Shown piece by piece: positions 61,941 through 64,000 of a DNA stretch of 64,000 nt. This DNA comes from Faucicola mancuniensis (GTDB taxonomy: Bacteria > Pseudomonadota > Gammaproteobacteria > Pseudomonadales > Moraxellaceae), in contig NZ_CP171363.1 in assembly GCF_046523945.1 (NCBI RefSeq), forward strand, positions 868,001 to 932,000, given 5' to 3'. Every line of letters begins with the position of its first letter. The stretch's first letter is position 1. The notes below the pieces were generated by a model. That model had not been told where the DNA came from. It did no database searches and worked only from the letters and a program-made list of their open reading frames with translations. A program made the translations under genes and the position numbers.

Positions 61941-64000
61941 ATGTCAGCTAAATCACCTAAACACAATAAAAAAACTAAAAAAAATGTGATTAAAAACGAA
62001 AACCTATGGCAATTAGAAGCATTGGAACCCAAGCTTTTAATGTCAGCTGACTTAATGCCTGGGGTGCAAGACATACAGGGTAGTATTGAACAGCCGGGGG
62101 AGGAGGATGTTTATGAACTGGTGATTACTGAAACCAGTAAACTGTTCTTTGACGGGGTGCAAGGCAATAACATTAATTGGCAGCTTGATAGTATTGTCAA
62201 TAACGAGCCAGTTAATCAATTTAGCTCACAAGCGTTAACGGGTAGCTCAGATAAATTTAAGGTATTAACCCCAGGGACTTATCGTTTAACAGTGGACGGT
62301 AATAACCAAACGGTTGATAATTATAAATTTAGAATTTTAGGTGAGCAAGCGGCAGAGACATTAACAACAAATCAGGCGGTCACAGGGGAATTAACAGGCA
62401 GTAATCAGGCAAAACTGTTTCGTATCTCAGTGAGCAAAGGCGATAGTTTATTTTTTTAAAGGTGATGCCACAAATCAAGGTCAATGGTCATTATTTGACA
62501 ATCGTGGCAATCAGGTGATTAATAACGGTTATCTAACTAACGATCATGGTGTGCTTACGGTTAATGAGGATGGCGATTATTGGTTGTCGATTGAAGGGGC
62601 ACCCAATACTGAAAAAAGCAATTATAACTTCACATTGTATCAACAAGCCAAGCAAGCACCTATTACAACCACATTAACCACCTTAAATTCTATTCAATTT
62701 CAACCTGGCGGTCAGTACGTTTATGATATCACATTAGAAAATACTGGGTTATTGGCGTTAGATTTCCTAATACAACCGGATAGCGGTATTAGTTGGAGCG
62801 TGGTCAACAAGATCACCAATCAAAACGTGCTTCTAAATAGCCGTGAGGCAATCTTATCGCTAAACCAAGGTGAGTATCGTATTACATTGTCCAATAATGG
62901 TCGTTTTACTGGGGAGAATCAATTACGCCTATTAGCCGCTAGTCAAAATGATAACTTTGTAGCACTGCCATTAAGTTTTGATTATACGCCAGAAACCAGT
63001 TACCAAGCCCAGCTTAAAGCCATTCATGTCACAGAGCCAGGTAACTATACTGTTGATACTCAGGATAAAACTTATAACTATAGTTTATATGATAAGTATT
63101 ATCACCTAATTACTAAAACCACGCTGAGTGATAGCAACAGTATCATTAACTTACCGAAAGGCGATTTTTATCTTTGGCTTGATCCACAGCTAGCAACGAC
63201 TGTGTCTTATACCCTTAATATCAGTCGACAGTCAGAACAACCTGTCGTTGCAGAAACTAACCCTGTGGTTAACTCACCATTAGTACTAAATACTACCACC
63301 ACAATTAACGGTATTAATGGCTATAAAACGACTAGTTATGCCTTAAATGTGACTGATACAAGTTACCTTTCTTTAAACTTGTATTATTACATTTCAGCAG
63401 AAATCTATGACAGCAATAATCAATTGGTTCAATCGTTGGCAGGTGCAACAAACCATAAGATTTTATTGGAAAAGGGCAGTTACACCGTTAAATTTAACAC
63501 GTATTACTATAATACAAATTACACAGCCTATTTAAGTCCTATTCAAACCTTAACCCCTAACCAAGCGGTTAGTATTGCGCCTGAGAGCGTGACTCAACCC
63601 CATTTCTTAGCGGTCAACTTGGTGGCTGGTCAACGTTATGCTATCTCTGCGACCCCTTCTAATAATATTAGTAACTCTATTAATGTTAATCTGTATGATA
63701 ATAACCAATTGCTTCAAAGTGGCAATGCCTATCAGAGTCGAAATGGGCACTGGTACGACCAGAATATGGTCTTCATTGTGCCACATGATGGGGTTTATTA
63801 CCTTGAGGTGCCTGCACACAGTACGGAAACCCATACTTACTCATTACAAACAGGCACTATAACTAACGTCGCATATGAAATTGGTAATGCGTATCAAGGT
63901 GGGGATTTTAATTATCAGGATCAAATTAATCACCCCTTTGAGATTACCCAAGCGGATAAATATCTATTATCAAACTATGTAGATGCTAATAGTTATATGG
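61941..64000 (+). CDS. Giant LEPR-XLL-type surface/secreted protein, partial, frameshifted at a T7 tract
   Basis: Start ATG 61941 has aaagga 7 bases upstream. A basic N-terminus (SAKSPKHNKKTKKNVIKNEN) is followed by LWQLEALEPKLLMSADLMPG, matching the LEPRxLLSAD motif placed near the start of many giant repetitive proteins. Beta-rich repeats follow, each ending like GTYRLTVDGN, GDYWLSIEG, GEYRITLSN, GVYYLEVP. The frame stops at 62457 because of seven Ts (62451-62457); with one T fewer it runs on KGDATNQGQWSLFDNRGN and stays open to 64000, over 500 codons, and leaves the window. No classical signal peptide. I propose it as cargo for the SecA-like/M50/HlyD/TolC set. Confidence 0.8.

Overview
The window reads as a Moraxellaceae chromosome (Moraxella-like, AT-rich) around the replication origin. 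The block rpmH-rnpA-yidD-yidC-mnmE faces away from dnaA-dnaN-recF, with DnaA boxes between rpmH and dnaA, and eight ParB (parS-like) sites are scattered over 14.3-34.3 kb. Housekeeping genes fill about 10.3-58.2 kb: thrB, hisF, ribE, ribD, nrdR, mnmE, yidC/yidD/rnpA/rpmH, dnaA/dnaN/recF, rsmI, lgt, a hybrid sensor kinase, fmt, rsmB, a RelB/YafQ-type toxin-antitoxin pair, thrC, mutY, a cbpA-like J protein, hisH, an EnvZ-like kinase, avtA, a siderophore receptor with a SbmA/YddA-like ABC protein, dsbB, a CheA/CheY/CheX/CheX signalling cluster, a peroxiredoxin-glutaredoxin fusion and yajQ.

The two outer parts are accessory. On the left (251-8729, minus strand) five tightly packed genes encode a TolC-like channel, a membrane-anchored HlyD-type adaptor with a large cytoplasmic domain, an M50 metalloprotease fused to an HlyD-like module, a shortened SecA-like ATPase and a second, exported HlyD-type adaptor. 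No ABC transporter is present. This looks like a trans-envelope export machine driven by a SecA-like motor instead of a type I ABC protein. On the right, after plasmid-type mobilization genes, a large protein starts at 61941 with the N-terminal motif LEPKLLMSAD (the LEPR-XLL type seen on giant repetitive surface proteins) and runs out of the window; its frame is broken once at a T7 tract. I propose it as the candidate cargo of the left-hand machine. This is the most interesting system in the window and is inference from gene content.

Mobile DNA is dense at the edges. An IS1-family end lies at 1-170, an IS3-type orfA fragment at 8805, and two 899-bp IS5-family copies encoding identical proteins lie in opposite orientation at 9258-10156 and 58233-59131, bracketing the 48-kb core that includes the origin. 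The genes on either side of each copy do not rejoin across it, which suggests IS-mediated rearrangement. Inside the core, an IS607-type tnpB element has split a vapC toxin gene at a GG dinucleotide, and a separate tnpB relic lies before the CheA-like gene.

All calls come from reading the sequence and the translated frames; no database search was run.
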